Below the pieces are notes generated by a model. It did not search any database. It saw only the letters and a program-made list of their open reading frames with translations, and was not told where the DNA came from. The position numbers and the translations under genes were made by a program. This document shows, one piece after another, positions 39,626 to 39,793 of a stretch of 39,793 nt of DNA. Position 1 is the first letter of the stretch; every line of letters starts with the position of its first letter. Source of the stretch: Candidatus Fermentibacterota bacterium (GTDB lineage Bacteria > JAFGKV01); NCBI GenBank assembly GCA_030620115.1, contig JAUXFG010000013.1, forward strand, positions 1 through 39,793. The letters run 5' to 3'.

Positions 39626-39793
39626 ATGAGACATCTCCGGATTCTGCGATACGGGCGCGGGTGGGTGACATTGCCGGCTGCTGTGAAGGATGTAGAATTG
39701 CCGGAAACAGGTATAGAACCTCTGAAACACGATACTAGCGCGGACCTCTCTCCGGCTTTCGAGGCGAAACTGCCGAGATGGTTCTGGATGTCC
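39626..39793 (+). CDS. Possible ORF open to the window edge, running into a repeat
   Basis: From ATG 39626 (after AGGAG, spacing short) a frame stays open for 56 codons to the last base. The first 40 residues match nothing I recognise. The last 17 (LSPAFEAKLPRWFWM region) are translated from the reverse-oriented repeat that begins at 39735. It may be a real small gene fused to a repeat or only a chance frame; the window ends too soon to tell. Confidence 0.2.
   Translation, partial: MRHLRILRYGRGWVTLPAAVKDVELPETGIEPLKHDTSADLSPAFEAKLPRWFWMS
39735..39793 (-). repeat. Partial copy of the AGCCCGGACTTCTCACC-family element, reverse orientation
   Basis: The reverse complement of the window end (ggacatccagaaccatctcggc, then cgcctcgaaagccgga, then gagaggtccgcgcta) matches the right end of the copies at 8610 and 28186 with several mismatches. 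It is cut by the window edge. Confidence 0.75.

Overview
The window is 39.8 kb of moderately GC-rich, densely coded bacterial chromosome. A Tol-Pal system, an Sec accessory pair (SecD/SecF), lipoprotein signals and dTDP-sugar genes indicate a two-membrane (diderm) cell. A group-3b type [NiFe] hydrogenase indicates anaerobic or fermentative redox metabolism. Gene content (RicT/PSP1, a DUF4783-like protein, short RmlA, DUF58/BatA/MoxR, several families of dispersed intergenic repeats) fits an uncultivated diderm lineage, perhaps FCB-related. That placement is inference and no 16S rRNA is present. Nothing in the window looks like a phage, a CRISPR array, a transposase or a plasmid.

Layout. 1-1314: 3' part of alaS and an overlapping small unknown gene. 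1543-3125: rmlA-rmlD (dTDP-sugar synthesis). 3243-7922: a four-subunit cytoplasmic NAD(P)-linked [NiFe] hydrogenase (beta, gamma, delta, alpha) and its C-terminal maturation protease. 7986-10309 (minus strand): MobB-like P-loop protein, PAP2 phosphatase, secreted beta-repeat protein. 10310-11580: repeat-rich spacer with tRNA-Lys(CTT). 11581-16503: four coupled genes (DUF512 radical-SAM-like protein, DUF2142-like membrane glycosyltransferase, exported three-repeat protein, LarB). 16571-20968: Tol-Pal genes in the order pal-cpoB-tolQ-tolR-tolA-tolB. 21341-25375: DUF58, BatA-like VWA protein, MoxR ATPase. 25383-30126: PAP2/Aur1-like protein, nadC, birA, coaX, pdxA (lipid and cofactor genes). 30136-34556: divergent FtsE-like ATPase, FtsX-like protein, holB, ricT, ksgA. 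34737-38145: pdxJ, secD, secF. 38163-39561: DUF4783-like secreted protein and a TPR protein.

Genes are often coupled by 1-4 nt overlaps (ATGA, GTGA, TTGA, TAATG), which suggests long operons. Most of the larger spacers hold dispersed inverted repeats, of at least four kinds. One family has ends reading AGCCCGGACTTCTCACC...GGTGAGAAGTCCGGGCT and recurs at 7187, 8610, 28186 and the right edge. The others are a GTTCAG family, an AACATCGAAC family and a GTCATTCTGAG family.

The most unusual items are: the coupled DUF512/DUF2142/three-repeat/LarB unit; an FtsE homologue with altered Q-loop, signature and H-loop; a KsgA with CLPY in place of NLPY; a CoaX with Asn in place of the first motif Asp; a BirA with GRGHHGH; the inverted Tol-Pal order with an internal terminator; and the repeat families, which fit tightly between genes and in one case supply a protein's C-terminus.
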